Part shown: positions 47,405 through 58,049 of the stretch, piece by piece
How the letters are laid out: each line of letters begins with the position of its first letter
Numbering within the stretch: position 1 is the stretch's first letter
Assembly (NCBI RefSeq): GCF_001649575.2
Contig: NC_051452.1
Location: 12,614,281 to 12,678,280, forward strand
Direction of reading: 5' to 3'
Source of the DNA: Kryptolebias marmoratus
Lineage: Eukaryota; Chordata; Actinopteri; Cyprinodontiformes; Rivulidae
Length of the DNA: 64,000 bases
The notes under the pieces: generated by a model
Databases searched by the model: none
The model's input: only the letters and a program-made list of their open reading frames with translations
What the model was told of the DNA's origin: nothing
Made by a program: the position numbers and the translations under genes

Positions 47405-47790
47405 TATAATTTTCTTAATCTACGTTTAAATCAAAGTTTTCTAACAGGTATGTCTTCAGAAATAATCTTTTTAATTCTAATCCTCTGAATTTCCTTTGAA
47501 ATCGACCCTTTTTCTCTGCCGGCTGCTGTAGTGACAAGAAATCACTTCGTATAATATTTGTCATTGTGAAGCTTGAGGATAACCCCTTGTTTGAAATATG
47601 GGGCTGGAATTCCTGACAACTTCACTCCAGACCAATAAAAATTGAGTTTTTAAACTTGCTCAGTGCCAGAGGATAAATCGCCAAATTTCAACAAACTACA
47701 TCTTTTTAAAGCTTTTGCGACAGAGAATTTGAAAATAGGAATAACTTAATACTGAAAAATGTCTTATTGTGACTCACTATGCCAGCACAG
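47405..47790 (+). repeat. Interspersed repeat family R1, copy 3
   Basis: Long matches to 22640-22960, including AATCTACGTTTAAAT, TATGTCTTCAGAAATAATC and TTTTTCTCTGCCGG. It carries extra sequence relative to copy 1 near 47520 and 47600. Confidence 0.6.
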
Positions 47791-48218
47791 TTCAAATATA
47801 TATATATAATTACGAAGAACAAAGCATTTAGACAAAAAAACAAAACAACCAAAAACCATCAATGAATCAGTTTTAATTAGTTTTTATCAGTTTTTCTGCT
47901 TTGTGCCAAGTACAATATACATTTAACAAAAACATTTCCATGCTTGAGACTTGAAAAGCTAAACAACAACTCTTTAACTCTCAGTCTGTCCCGTGCGACA
48001 AAACGCTGCATCAGTAAAATAGTCACTGTGTAGCAGCGCCCACTTAGATGGTTCTCTGTCGGGATAGGTTTCTGTCCGGAAAACTGAAATTGACAAAAAC
48101 TGCCTAAGAAAGCAGCTAATTCACATGACCCTGTGGACCTGGCTGCGGTGACTGTGATCAGTAGTGACTGCAGGCATTAATCAAAGACATCTCATCTAGA
48201 TGCAGCAAACTTGTCTGT

Positions 48219-48640
48219 TTCTTTGTTTGTCTTTGCACAAGATCACTCAACAAGTTATGGAGTCATGAAGTTTTCATGAAAACTGGTAATCCTGTCAGAT
48301 GTCAGGGTCAAAGGTCAAGGTCATAGATGATCTTGTGCTCTGACTCTACATCCGTGTAACGGAAGAAAATGAAACTACAGCTGGACACCTCTCAGGTCAA
48401 GGGTGATCACCATTGATTTCAAGGTCATGGGGTCAAAGGTCAATGTCCCAGGTAACCCCTTTGTTAAAAACGTTTCTCTGTTCCTACATGTGACCCTTTT
48501 GTTTCCTCCACCAAGGAAGTTTTCAGTTGTGTCCAATGGTTTGTTAAACTGTCTGTTAGCAAAGATCAGGTAAAAACTAATAAACAGATTCAAAAGCAGT
48601 TCTTAGGAAGAACAAAAAATTTAATTTTGGTGGTGATTGG
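48219..48640 (+). repeat. Interspersed repeat family R2, copy 3
   Basis: Two internal units with GGGTCAAAGGTCA at 48305 and 48430, flanked by GATCACTCAACAAGTTATGGAG at left and CTGTCTGTTAGCAAAGATCAGG at right, as in copy 1. Confidence 0.75.
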
Positions 48641-49461
48641 GATCACAATGCGGCTCCTAAAATGTTTTCAAACTGAAAAAAAAAAAAAAAAAAAAATCAC
48701 TTTTTCAATTATTTATGAGCGAATATGGCAAAATACTAACCCTATGGCCTAGGCCAGTGGTTGCCAAAGATTTTCTTCTGAACCCCCCTATGGACTGCAA
48801 TAAAAGAAAAAAAAAATCAACTGGGCACACATATCGTTCAACCAGACATAAACAAATAATAAAGTGAATAATAATAAAGTGAAACACTTTTGTGTAACTG
48901 TTTTTTTAGTTCTATACTGTAAAAGAGTATTATTTGATGTCAGTGTTATTTCAAACATATTTCTTTATTTTTTTATTTGTCACAATATTCAACTTTGCTA
49001 TCATCAATACATTAAAAAAAAGCCTCTGTGCAAAATCAGGTTAAAAACCTGTCCATTATGCTTAGTCAGGCACTGTTTTTTTCCGTTTTGTTTTGTTTTG
49101 TTTTCCATTCATCCATTCCGCTTGTCGCACCCCCCCCAAAGGCACTGCGCCCCCCCCTAGGGAACCACTGGCCGAGGCGGAGGTTTGTGCTCTCAGGGTT
49201 CCTCAACATACAGTGATGACATCAACGAGGGTGATGTCATCATTGATCAGTCCAATGATGACATCCCAGTAATTATGGGTCTTGGTGGAGGTTTGAGCTC
49301 TCCAAGTGTTTCTAGTTGCTCATATTTCTGGAATGTAGCTCAGGGTTACAATGATGGGAAATTCATCATTTAGCACAAATATTTAGTGATTTATGCACTA
49401 CTTTCTGACAAAAACTGAAAAAAACCCCACTTTTTCAATGATTTATGAGCTAATATGGCAA
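48641..49461. other. Intergenic, no gene recognised
   Basis: A poly-A tract near 48678-48696 and AT-rich sequence. The phrase TTTTTCAATKATTTATGAGC followed by ATGGCAAAATACT occurs both at 48704 and 49433, a roughly 730-base direct duplication that was cut at 49466 by the gypsy insertion. Confidence 0.5.
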
Positions 49462-49466
49462 AATAC

Positions 49467-49596
49467 TGTCAGGTTTCAGATTATACCCAAGCGAGCAGTT
49501 CGGCAACAGACAGGTAACAGGAAGTGAATTTATTTACAGTACAATGGAATATTTACAGAGGGGAACCGGACAGAGTACTCCTCTACTTCCCATCAG
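49467..49596 (-). repeat. Shortened 3' LTR of the gypsy element
   Basis: Contains CTGTAAATAAA (polyadenylation signal, near 49530) and ends AACCTGACA at 49467. A 21-base segment (49576-49596) is identical to 54355-54375 in the 5' LTR, next to the TATA box there. Beyond it the two LTRs differ. The U3 part is missing, so a deletion joins the pol 3' end to mid-LTR. Confidence 0.7.
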
Positions 49597-52500
49597 TACA
49601 GAGTACTCACAGACACGGGCTTGATCTGAGACGTATGAAAGGTAGGGTGAATACCAAGGGTTGCAGGTAACCGCAGTCTCACCGCTGACGGGTTGATGAT
49701 CCTTTCAATTGTGAATGGTCCGATGTATCTGGGTGACAATTTCTTAGGAACATCTTTAAGGGTGATATCACGTGTGGAAAGCCATACCTGCTGCCCTTCC
49801 TGATACCTGGGAGCTGTTGACCGATGACGATCTGCGAACCTCTTATTTTGTGTAGCTGTCCTGAGTAACGCCGCCTTGGTCGGACGCCACACCCTCCGAT
49901 AGCGTTTGATGTGCGCCTGCACCGACGGAACCAGAATCTCTGTTTCCTGGCTTGGGAAGAGAGGAGGATTATAACCCAACGATGCTTCAAAAGGTGAAAA
50001 ACCAGTGGCCGAAGAAGTATGCCCATTATGGGCATATTCTACCCACGGTAGATGTTTACACCAGGAGGATGGGTTGTTATTTATTACNNNNNNNNNNNNN
50101 NNNNNNNNNNNNNNNNNNNNNNNNNNNNNNNNNNNNNNNNNNNNNNNNNNNNNNNNNNNNNNNNNNNNNNNNNNNNNNNNNNNNNNNNNNNNNNNNNNNN
50201 NNNNNNNNNNNNNNNNNNNNNNNNNNNNNNNNNNNNNNNNNNNNNNNNNNNNNNNNNNNNNNNNNNNNNNNNNNNNNNNNNNNNNNNNNNNNNNNNNNNN
50301 NNNNNNNNNNNNNNNNNNNNNNNNNNNNNNNNNNNNNNNNNNNNNNNNNNNNNNNNNNNNNNNNNNNNNNNNNNNNNNNNNNNNNNNNNNNNNNNNNNNN
50401 NNNNNNNNNNNNNNNNNNNNNNNNNNNNNNNNNNNNNNNNNNNNNNNNNNNNNNNNNNNNNNNNNNNNNNNNNNNNNNNNNTTGATGTCAGCAGACTTGG
50501 TTGGCCACCAAAAGTGTCTCTGTGTGAACGCCAACATTCTGGTAATTCCTGGGTGGCAAGTAAATCTGTGATTATGTGTCCAGTCCAACACCTTTCCCAC
50601 TACCTCCTTGGGGACAAACCTTCTTCCAGGAAGTCCGGTGCCAGGATCAGGTTCTGCCTGTTGTGCCAAGGTAATGGTATTCTCTATCTCCCAAGTCAGA
50701 GAACCCACGAAACAGGAGGACGGAAGCACGCAGACGTCAGCCTTCAAGGAATCATCAACTGAGAACTGCCTGGAGAGTGCATCTGCCTTGGTATTTTTGG
50801 AACCGGGTCTGTAGGTGATGGAAAAATTAAAACGTGCAAAAAACAATGACCAACGGGCTTGTCTCGGGTTTAGTCTTTTAGCATTTTGTAAGTAAATTAG
50901 ATTTTTATGGTCTGTCCAAATGATAAATGGCTCCTTGGAACCCTCCAACCAATGTCGCCATTCTTCTAATGCTAGTTTAATAGCTAGAAGTTCCCGATTG
51001 CCCACATCATAATTCTGTTCCGACGGGGACAAACGTCAAGAAAAGAAGGTGCATGGATGGATCTTGTTGTCTGTAGATGAGCGTTGTGATAGGACTGCCC
51101 CCACTCCTGTGTCCGAGGCATCCACCTCCACAAAAAACTGTTTCTCAGGATCGGGGTGGTTGAGAACTGGGGCTGAGGAAAATAAAGTTTTAAGTTCCTC
51201 AAAAGCCTTATCTGCTGTTGGGGACCAGATGAATGTACGGAGAGTAGAGGTTAGCTGGGTTAAAGGGGTGGCCACACGGCTGTAGTCCTTAATGAAGCGC
51301 CTGTAAAAGTTTGCAAAGCCCAAAAAACGTTTTAACTCTTTGCGATTAGATTGAACAGGCCACTCTGTGACAGCACAAACCTTCTCCGGATCAGTGCGAA
51401 ATTGTCCCTTCTCGAAAATAAACCCCAAAAAAGACACTGAGGTAACATGAAAGGCACACTTCTCAGCCTTGACAAATAACTTGTTCTCCAGCAACCTCTG
51501 TAAAACTGCCCTGACATGAGTTTGGTGTGTCTCCTGGTCCTGAGAGAAAATTAGGATGTCATCCAGATAAACGAACACGAATATGTTCAAGAAGTCGCGC
51601 AAGACATCGTTAATGAGAGCTTGGAAAACGGCCGGGGCATTGGTGAGCCCGAACGGCATCACCAAATACTCGAAGTGCCCTAACGGAGTCTTGAAGGCCG
51701 TTTTCCACTCGTCCCCCTCCCTTATCCTTACCAAATGGTATGCGTTCCGCAAGTCCAGCTTAGAAAATATAGTCGTGGAATGAAGTCTTTCGTGTACTGA
51801 ATCAATTAATGGAAGTGGATATCTATTTTTAACTGTGATTTGGTTTAACCCCCTGAAATCAATACATGGTCTTAGTGTTTTATCCTTCTTCTCAACAAAG
51901 AAAAACCCTGCACCCAAAGGAGACGTAGATGGACGAATGATTCCCGAAGCTAACGACTCATTGATATAAGTCCTCATAGCCTCTGTCTCTGGGCCAGAAA
52001 GATGGTACAAGCGACTGGTAGGTAACGGGGCCCCAGGAAGCAACTCAACAGCACAGTCATAAGGTCTGTGAGGAGGCAGAGACAGTGCTTTCAGCTTACT
52101 GAATGCTGGTGCAAGGTCGTGATAACATTTTGGCACCCCAGTTAAATCAATAGCCTCAGCTGACTCCTCGACCCTCCCACCAGATTGCAACCCAGCAGAC
52201 CTCAGACAATTCCCGAGACAAAAATTACTCCACGAATCTACTCTCCTTTTAGCCCAATTGAGAACAGGGTTATGCTTCTCCAACCACGGAAAACCAAAAA
52301 TCAACTGCGGAGACAACGAGGAGAACACAAAAAACTCACCAGACTCATGATGGTTACCAGAAACTAAAACTTGTAGATTGGTAACCTGATGGGTGATTTG
52401 CGAAATGGCGTGTCCGGTTAGGCCAGTGACTGTTCGGGCGGAATCCAAAGCTTGAACTGGTAGGTTGAGTTGATCCACTAAGCTTTGTGAAATTAAATTT

Positions 52501-52625
52501 AGTTCAGAGCCTGAATCCACCATGGCAGTGATGGGTAGTGACGTCTGTTCAGTGATGATTTTTCCTGGAAGAGAAAACAAAGATGTTGGGGAGAATTTTA
52601 ATGGACCCGACAGAGCTTCCCCCAT
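49593..52625 (-). pseudogene. pol of the gypsy element (protease, RT, RNase H, integrase), interrupted
   Basis: The first open part (52625-51036) has the protease DSG motif at residues 37-39, RT blocks ending in YLDDILIF (YLDD at 353-356) and the start of RNase H ([14 protein letters not shown]). An in-frame TGA lies at 51036-51038, in a CpG-decay context. The frame then continues (51035-49593) with NRELLAIKLALEEWRHWLEG, the ADALSR tether end, an integrase HHCC-type start (WTHNHRF..HPG), a gap (50088-50481), the integrase region GFSPFEASLGY and a GPF-containing C-terminal module. The stop codon at 49593 falls inside the LTR-derived segment, so the true C-terminus is probably lost. It begins in the -1 frame relative to gag. 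Confidence 0.88.
50088..50481. other. Assembly gap (394 N)
   Basis: Run of N inside the integrase region of pol. Confidence 1.
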
Positions 52626-52627
52626 TA

Positions 52628-53604
52628 CTGATGGGTCGACCCGTTTCCCCGAACCGGGCAGTTGGCCACGAAATGTCCCTTATTTCCACAGTAAATGCAC
52701 TCCTTTGCCCTGAAGCGCCTCTGTCTCTCTTCTGCAGAAAGTCGAGTTCAGCCCACCCGCATAGGCTCAACTTCTGCTACCGGATTGAGAGACTCAGCAA
52801 CTCTCCCCTTCCCCAACGTAAGCCCTGGTGTGTGGGCAGTCGGTGGGAAAGAGTCCCTTTTGCGCTGTCGTTCTCGCAGACGGTTATCAATCCTAATGGC
52901 TAGCGAAATTAGTTCATCCAAGGTAGCAGGTTCATCTCTAGTAGCTAGTTGATCCTTAATCGTATCAGACAAAGAACCCGTAAAAATACCTCTCAGTGCC
53001 AATTCATTCCATCCTGCTTCCTCCACCGTAATCTGGAAATCCACCGAATAATCCGCCACAGATCTGCATCCTTGCCGTAACGTAAGTAGCCGTTTTGCTG
53101 CTTCCTCCTGCTGTAAGGGGTGGTCAAACACACGCCGGAACTCCTGAACAAAACGTAAAAAATCCAGCGTATCTATGGAATGAGAACCCAAAAAGGCTTG
53201 TGCCCAACGCAGAGCTCGTCCCTTCAACGCCGCTACAATAAAAATAAAAATTATTTTAGCAGTGTGCGTAGGGAATAATGATGGGGAGCGAGCAAAAGCT
53301 AAATTACATTGAAGGAGGAAACCTCCACAACGATCTGTGTCCCCTTCAAAACACTCCGAAGGCTTCATTTCCGGTTCGCGGACAGAAGGTAAGGGGGCTG
53401 TAGGAGGTGTGGCCGATATCAATGGTGGAGCGGGGCTTATGGGAAATAGAGTTCCCAATCTATTGTCCAAAGCCACAATACGGTGAGAAACAGAGTTTAG
53501 AGTGGCACAAGTATCCTGCTGAACCTGATAGAGTTGTTGGATTAAAGTTTCATAATGATCTAATCGGTGCTCGTGATGGACTAATGTATCCGCGGTCTGT
53601 CCGC
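52628..53604 (-). pseudogene. gag of the gypsy element, interrupted, 5' end in a gap
   Basis: The frame is open from the gap edge (53604) to a TGA at 52748-52750. It contains a retrotransposon capsid-like region (LRWAQAFLGSHS, FVQEFRRVFDHP, SVADYSVDFQ). After the TGA the same frame runs on to a CCHC zinc knuckle ([14 protein letters not shown], 52699-52658) and stops with TAA at 52625-52627, overlapping the pol start. The start codon is hidden in the gap 53605-54105. Confidence 0.85.
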
Positions 53605-54105
53605 NNNNNNNNNNNNNNNNNNNNNNNNNNNNNNNNNNNNNNNNNNNNNNNNNNNNNNNNNNNNNNNNNNNNNNNNNNNNNNNNNNNNNNNNNNNNNNNN
53701 NNNNNNNNNNNNNNNNNNNNNNNNNNNNNNNNNNNNNNNNNNNNNNNNNNNNNNNNNNNNNNNNNNNNNNNNNNNNNNNNNNNNNNNNNNNNNNNNNNNN
53801 NNNNNNNNNNNNNNNNNNNNNNNNNNNNNNNNNNNNNNNNNNNNNNNNNNNNNNNNNNNNNNNNNNNNNNNNNNNNNNNNNNNNNNNNNNNNNNNNNNNN
53901 NNNNNNNNNNNNNNNNNNNNNNNNNNNNNNNNNNNNNNNNNNNNNNNNNNNNNNNNNNNNNNNNNNNNNNNNNNNNNNNNNNNNNNNNNNNNNNNNNNNN
54001 NNNNNNNNNNNNNNNNNNNNNNNNNNNNNNNNNNNNNNNNNNNNNNNNNNNNNNNNNNNNNNNNNNNNNNNNNNNNNNNNNNNNNNNNNNNNNNNNNNNN
54101 NNNNN
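53605..54105. other. Assembly gap (501 N)
   Basis: Hides the gag start, the primer-binding site and the inner end of the 5' LTR. Confidence 1.
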
Positions 54106-54483
54106 AGTAGTAGCAGGAACAGGCAGGTTCAGTTGAGCAGGTGAGTACTTAATTAGGCGGCAGGCAGTTGAAGGCAGACCAGACTGGTTCCAGATGGACA
54201 GGTAATCCTGAACACAGGTTTGAAGATACAAAAACAGACTTGGATTACAACAGGGAGTACACAAAAAACACAGCTAAGTCTCTCACAGGCTCTGCACTTT
54301 ACCGCATGGTAAACAATGCTCCAGCGCTGATCTGGTCTTCACTGCAGCCTTAAATACTCCTCTACTTCCCATCAGCCTGATCAGTCACAGGTGTGAGAGG
54401 AGTGGTGATGAGGCGTCCGTCACCTGCTCAGGAGACGCCCACCAGGAAGCATTCACACACACACAAAACCACCAATCACCACA
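54106..54483 (-). repeat. 5' LTR of the gypsy element (outer part)
   Basis: Begins TGTGGTGATTGG on the minus strand at 54483. A TATA-type GTATTTAAGG lies at 54357-54348, followed by the AGCGCTGGAGCATTGTTTACC block, which recurs in the solo LTR at 57466-58044 and, more diverged, at 32850-33446. Confidence 0.8.
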
Positions 54484-54488
54484 AATAC

Positions 54489-56339
54489 TCCCCTATGAAT
54501 GCCACGTTCTTTGACATGAAGCTTCTGATAATCATAGCAACTAATGGTAAAACATGGACGTCTTCTCTGAGATGAGTTTCCTTTCACTGATATTAATTGT
54601 CTGTCCAAATACATAAAAAAATAAATAAATGAATAAGTGTAATAAACAGTGGTTAAAACAACAGTTGTTACATAAATAGAGGGTTAAAAACATCTTTATT
54701 TTGTAACAGTCAGTTAATGGTAATGCTGGGCCTTTAGTTTTTGACTTTTCCAATGAACTCCACCAAAAATAGACCCCAACCAGCCTGGGATTTATTTCAA
54801 AATCCATCTTGCCGAGACATCACATCAGAGGGGACCGGGAAGAGGAGACACGGCTCATTTATTTGTAGAATTCTGACACAATACACAGACGCGAGGGAGG
54901 TTTCTAGATTACGAAAAGTCCCCTGGTAGCACAATTCCCAACATGTTCTGATTGTTGCAAACATCACATCCAGAAGCTTTTACTACTGTTTAGTCCCTGA
55001 AAAGAGAAAACCATCAAAAGTCAAAATATAAGGGTTCATTTCATGTGAGTTCCTGTTCATCCTCTTGTGTTTTCTGGTGTTGCTCAGCAGACAAATTTGT
55101 GTATTTGTTTTCACACCTGAAAACCACAACTCAACACGTACTTAAATTATCTACTCGTAGATCTTTGACAGCTGAATTGTTTGTGACAGTAAAAGCATTA
55201 GTTTCACTTCCTGTTCAGTTTTTTTCCGCTGCCCTGTATGGTGTACGTGCTTCAGTTTTCTCCCCCAAGTTGCAAAAGATAAAAAAAAAGGATGACGCAA
55301 GACAAAATATATAAGGTGCCATTTTATTTACTGACCACATCACACTTCAACAGTACTAATCCTTTTAATATGGTTCTGAACTCATTTGTACGGCACCTCT
55401 CAGACCAAACGGTTGGTCATTTACTTTTGTGCACACTAAAGAACAAATCTACAACAAGTGGGCTTCTTGTTATTGATTTGTGAACTGGTGAAGCAGCTTT
55501 TGACTGGTGCATGAATTGTAGAGGCCAAAAATTACAAATGGAAGTGAAGTGTCACGAGTGTCCCTGTGTTGGTTAGTCAAGGCCACAGTGCCCCAGAAAA
55601 ACCTGCTCGAAGTCAAAATGGCTACCAGAGCTATGAAAACACGCTTGTTTCTGAAGACGATGCCTGTAAATCGAGGGTTTCTTGTGAAGGAGACACTCGT
55701 GATTGACGTCGCTCTCTGGCCAATCAACGGGCTGCAGTCTCATGACGTCAAATCTTCGGCTCGGATTGCTTGGAACCGTCGGCTGAGGAGGTTCTAAGAC
55801 GCGAGCTGGTATGCTATATTATTTACTTTAAAAATACATATATATCAATTAAAATGGCGACATGTAAACCAACACTGCGGTACGGTGAGGCGGTGCAGAC
55901 ATTTCTGTGCCTGTTGGCTGACGACAGAACTCAGACAGAGTTAGACCAAACGGACACGATTTACGGGAAGGCAGCGCTCACCTTGACCACATAGAACCGA
56001 GTTGGGCCAAGCTAGGGTCAAGCGAGCCGAGTTGAGTTGAGACAATGGAAAAACAGCATTAGTGCAATGACATTTTAACCATGTTAACGCCTTTAGAGAT
56101 AACTAAATACAATTATCATTGTTACTACTCTCAGGGAGAGAAATCCAGACTGCAAATCTGTCCAAACCATTTCAGTATTATTATTTAACTTATTAATATA
56201 AGTTAGAGGTTAGATTAGTAATATAACTTAAGACTTGGATTCTCCAAAGAAATCAGTCTTGAGTCATATTTCTTGAAGATGGTTTTCCCTACTGTACAAT
56301 ACGTGTTCAACACATGTTTGACCTTTTTATTAACCTTTA
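54489..56339. other. Intergenic, no gene recognised
   Basis: Mixed AT-rich sequence. Bases 55730-56050 carry GAACCG/CGGCT-rich phrases at both ends like a fish MITE, but I could not align real inverted ends. Confidence 0.4.
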
Positions 56340-56565
56340 TTTAACCAAGCAAGTCCCACTGAGATCACAGATCTCTTTTTCAAGGGAGGGCTGGGTCTGA
56401 ACGCAGCCTAACATGCATGATTTTAGCCTGTGGCAGGAAACTGGAAAAACCCATGAGGAGAACATGCAAATTCAACACAGAAAGCCCTCAGGTTCAACCT
56501 GGGGCTCGAACCCTGGACCTTCTTGCTGTGCTAACCACTACGCCGTCGTGCTGCTAACCTCTCAG
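56340..56565 (-). mobile_element. tRNA-derived SINE
   Basis: On the minus strand an A box (TAGTGGTTAGC, 56540-56530) and a B box (GGTTCGAGCCC, 56512-56502) are spaced as in a tRNA promoter, followed by the conserved fish SINE body (TTTGCATGTTCTCC). The tRNA part begins near GCACGACGGCGTAGTGG (about 56553). It would be transcribed by RNA polymerase III if intact. Confidence 0.7.
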
Positions 56566-57460
56566 CTGTTTTAAGGTGACCCTGACTGTCTTGATGACGT
56601 AGGTGTCGCGTAGTACCAACACATGGCTAATCTCTGCCGATTATGTCAAGCGGAGCTGACGGCTCGTAGCTGTGGATCCATCAGTCTGAGTGCTGCTGTT
56701 AGAGACGTTCAGACATCCCCATGACAATAGACACATCCTGCTGCTTTGAGTTTATAGTGATGTTTAATGACGTGATTGTGCTTTCCTACCAGGACAAACA
56801 GAGCGTGGGAAAACTCAGATCTTTCATCAGGGAAATGAATAATATTTGATTAAAAAAAAAAAATCCCACATTTCTCCTTTTAAAGATAATAGGAACTGAT
56901 TATAAGGCAACCAAATATGTAAAATGTTTGTTTTCTTTTATTTTTTTCCCCCTTAAGGATTGTGTTTCATTGTCCTTATGTATCAAAGGCTTTATTGTAT
57001 ATTGAATGTCAAATAGTTGTGTTTTAAATGTAAACTGTTTTAATCTAGGTTGAAAAATTATAAAATAAATCTGAAATTAAAATATCCTGATTGTGGCTCT
57101 TAACAGCGGTTTTAAATACAGTTGGTGAAATATGTATTTTAGCATAATCAAAACAAACCAAATTCCATTGGTGAACCAGGAAATGAGAGAAACCACACCC
57201 TAAAAACTGATAAACTCTTGCCTGGACATGTAGACACAGATGGAAAAAATAACAAAAGATTTTTTTCGAAGTTGTAAAACATGTTGCTGTGAAATGCAAT
57301 TTTCTGAAATGCCTTTTGTTTTAATGTTTATTAAATGACAAAAAAAGCCAAATTAATGATCATATAAACAGTTCGTTCGGAGATGTTTGAATGAAATTTT
57401 GACATTTTCTGTGCATTAATGTAGACATTTCAATGTGTTTTTTGTGATATGCAACTTACT
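56566..57460. other. Intergenic, no gene recognised
   Basis: AT-rich; open frames are short and unsupported. Confidence 0.45.
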
Positions 57461-57465
57461 GATTG

Positions 57466-58044
57466 TGTCAGGATTTCACTAATTTGTCAAAAGTGAGCAG
57501 CACGGCGACAGACAGACACAGGAGGCTTCGGTAACGATTAGTGATTTTATTTACAGTGACGATGACAACAGGGATCCGGATTGAGTTGAAGAGTGAGTCC
57601 AGCATGGAGGGTGGTGAGGAGGTAAGTATTTACAGGTGAAGCGTTTCTGGGTAGCTGTGTTCCAGGTGGCTGGGGTAAGTAGGTCCTCCACCGAATGTAG
57701 GTAGCAGCAAGGCAGACTGGCTTTGCTAAGTGGCTCTGGGTACTTAGCTTAGTGGCGGCTCAGGATTCAGATCAGGCTGGTCTCCAGAAAAACAGGTTAA
57801 TCTGGCAAAATACAAAAATAAAAATGCACTGAGAAAACAACTCCAAGACTTCGAGGATTAGTAAAAGGCTGAGAGGTTTTTACCACAGGGCAAACAATGC
57901 TCCAGCATTGGTCTGATCCACACCACGGCCTTAAGTACCCAGACTCCCTGATGAGGCTGATCTTCTGCAGGTGAGGAGGCACAACGACCCAACCAATAGG
58001 AGAACAGGGACAGTCCACCAGGAAGTAACTCCCAGATCACTACA
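57466..58044 (-). mobile_element. Solo LTR, gypsy-related family (579 bp)
   Basis: Ends are TGTCAGGATTT at left and CACTACA at right, flanked by the exact duplication GATTG (57461-57465 and 58045-58049). On the minus strand: TGTAGTGATCTGGG start, GTACTTAAGG TATA-type box (57938-57929), the GCTGGAGCATTGTTTGCC block, and AATAAA near 57551-57546. It is related to the LTR of the element at 49467-54483 but not identical. Confidence 0.88.
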
Positions 58045-58049
58045 GATTG

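Larger units (their letters stand above)
49467..54483 (-). mobile_element. Ty3/gypsy LTR retrotransposon, nearly full length, decayed
   Basis: Flanked by a 5-bp duplication AATAC (49462-49466 and 54484-54488), with TG...CA ends. On the minus strand the order is 5' LTR (54483 to inside the gap), gag, pol (protease, reverse transcriptase, RNase H, integrase) and a shortened 3' LTR. That domain order (RT before integrase) is Ty3/gypsy. The element is broken by two in-frame TGA codons and carries two assembly gaps. The 3' LTR is about 130 bases, against at least 378 visible in the 5' LTR. Confidence 0.92.

Noticed and set aside
49952..50762. Plus-strand frames across the pol gap
   Set aside because: Antisense to pol and mostly N.
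55730..56050. MITE with GAACCG/CGGTTC ends
   Set aside because: The two ends could not be aligned convincingly and no duplication was found.
56502..56553. Functional tRNA gene
   Set aside because: A and B boxes are present but no cloverleaf stems close; it is the tRNA head of a SINE.
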